Source: DATBMA01 sp036555105
Lineage (GTDB): Bacteria; Actinomycetota; Acidimicrobiia; Spongiisociales; ZC4RG35
Length of the DNA: 49,939 bases
Reading direction: 5' to 3'
Assembly: GCA_036555105.1 (NCBI GenBank)
Contig: DATBMA010000041.1
Span: 1-49,939 of the forward strand
Within the stretch, counting starts at the first letter, position 1. Each line of letters opens with the position of its first letter. Shown in pieces: positions 48,993 to 49,939 of this stretch. The notes beneath the pieces are model-generated. The model worked only from the letters and a program-made list of their open reading frames with translations. It was not told where the DNA came from and made no database searches. Both the position numbers and the translations under genes were made by a program.

Positions 48993-49939
48993 ATGTTCAC
49001 GACAACCGATACGAGGCAACCCGACCCTTCTGTGTGGGCACCCGACCCCGAATGGGACGAAGCAGAAGCCAAACTGGCCCGCCTCCAACAGCTGGAAAAG
49101 GTCATCTCACGCTGCCGGGCCGAACAAGCCGGACTGGCCGCCGACTTGGACCGCTTCCAAGTCGACCTGGCCGACGGCTACCCCCGGATGGGCGACTGGC
49201 TAGCCGCCACCTTGGACCTCGGATCCCAAACCGCCGACCGGCTCTGGCAGCTAGCCCGCACCGATGAAGACATCCGCCAACACTTAGCCGACGGCCGCTG
49301 GGGCCTCGACCGGTCAGCCGCATTGGCCAAACTCCGCCAAGCCGGCGCCACCCCCCAACAGTTCCAAGAAGCCGCCGACAACTACACCCTCGGCCGGATC
49401 CACGCCCTCACCGACCGGCTCCGCCACCTCCACCCCGAACAAGAACAGGCCCTGGCCTCCGACCGGTACCTGGTGGTCCAACCCGACCTCGCAGCCCAAA
49501 TGATGAAACTGTGGGGGATCCTCCCCGCCGCCGACGGCGAAACCGTCCTCACCGCCCTCGACCGCAAAGAGTCCACCTTCCCCAACCTCCCCGACCAGAA
49601 CCGTGGCCAACGCCGAGCCGACGCCCTGGTAGCCATCTGCACCGACTCCCTAAATGGTGATGGAGGTGGAGGCTCCGGGGGTGGGGGCCTGGTAGCCGAC
49701 ATCTTCATCGACGCCGCCCAAGCCGCCGAAACCGGGGCAGAAACCGGAGCTGTCACCCGCCGGGGACTCAAAGCCGGACCCGGCCTCCTCGAAGAGATCC
49801 TCTGCGGCGGCAAGATAAGAGCCATCGCCACCGACGGGCTCCGACCAGTCGCCGTCACCGACGCCACCACCCCCATCCCACCATCGGTTCGGGCCTTCGT
49901 GTGGTGGCGGGACATGGGCCAATGCGCCATCGACGGCTG
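48993..49939 (+). CDS. DUF222 (13E12-type) protein, HNH endonuclease family, 3' end outside window
   Basis: The frame is open from ATG 48993 to the window end (315 codons seen). The sequence has the DUF222 pattern: a helical N-terminal part ('LARLQQLEKVISRCRAEQAGLAADLDRF'), 'GDWLAATLDLGSQTADRLWQLART', 'GRWGLDRSAALAKL', and 'QNRGQRRADALVAIC', which normally leads to an HNH nuclease domain, here beyond the edge. A flexible GGGGSGGGG linker interrupts it. The frame is also open upstream to an ATG at 48891, but that segment shows no family similarity. Codon use (many GAA, AAA, CAA, CCA, CTA) differs from all neighbours, as expected of multicopy, mobile-type genes. Confidence 0.82.
   Translation, partial: MFTTTDTRQPDPSVWAPDPEWDEAEAKLARLQQLEKVISRCRAEQAGLAADLDRFQVDLADGYPRMGDWLAATLDLGSQTADRLWQLARTDEDIRQHLADGRWGLDRSAALAKLRQAGATPQQFQEAADNYTLGRIHALTDRLRHLHPEQEQALASDRYLVVQPDLAAQMMKLWGILPAADGETVLTALDRKESTFPNLPDQNRGQRRADALVAICTDSLNGDGGGGSGGGGLVADIFIDAAQAAETGAETGAVTRRGLKAGPGLLEEILCGGKIRAIATDGLRPVAVTDATTPIPPSVRAFVWWRDMGQCAIDG

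Overview
The window is GC-rich DNA from an actinobacterium. Support comes from the zinc-type ribosomal proteins L28 and L32, the housekeeping run recG-rsmD-coaD-(coiled coil)-yceD-rpmF-plsX-rnc-mutM-acyP-smc-ftsY, frequent GTG and TTG starts, many 4-base stop/start overlaps, lipoproteins with Thr/Ala/Pro linkers, and a DUF222/HNH gene. A deep-branching group such as Acidimicrobiia is my guess and is not proven. Genes are densely packed and no gene-free stretch exceeds about 300 bases. I saw no tRNA, rRNA, CRISPR array or insertion sequence.

Layout. 1-4.5 kb: the end of a membrane-anchored beta-propeller protein, an alkyltransferase-like DNA repair protein, then phosphopentomutase and pyrimidine-nucleoside phosphorylase. 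4.5-13.5 kb: two divergent sets of surface-glycan genes. The leftward set holds a methyltransferase, a flavoprotein and a membrane glycosyltransferase. The rightward set holds an aminotransferase, a dehydrogenase and a hexapeptide acyltransferase resembling WbpE/WbpB/WbpD, then a flavoprotein and a polysaccharide deacetylase. 13.5-19.2 kb: purine nucleoside phosphorylase, EtfB/EtfA, a DUF3052 protein, a YedY-like molybdoenzyme with its flavin reductase and a zinc ribbon, and a propeller lipoprotein.

19.2-29.2 kb is the most unusual region. It carries a non-pyrrolysine trimethylamine-methyltransferase (MttB) homologue, a 9-base degenerate repeat array and a terminator. An operon follows: amidohydrolase 1, permease 1, binding lipoprotein, two-domain ATPase, and one 818-codon frame that joins permease 2 to amidohydrolase 2, then a YjbR-like gene. 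The importer resembles ribose- or nucleoside-type systems with two different permeases. Its two related hydrolases suggest uptake of an N-containing ring compound that is hydrolysed as it enters, in one case by an enzyme tethered to the channel. The substrate is unknown.

29.2-32.6 kb: a large LuxR-type (LAL) regulator facing a small lipoprotein gene across a palindrome. 32.6-48 kb: cytidine deaminase, ftsY, an inserted group of unknown genes (one only 50 codons), smc, a membrane metalloprotease, then the housekeeping run to recG, all leftward. 48-49.9 kb, rightward: rpmB, a cold-shock-domain protein, a stand-alone Lrp-type sensor domain, a palindromic intergenic element and a DUF222 gene cut by the window end.

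Two features recur across the window. Several starts have a TANNNT-type -10 box only 6-10 bases upstream, as in leaderless transcripts. Two genes (the pyrimidine phosphorylase and coaD) appear to begin with CTG inside a CTGA stop/start overlap.
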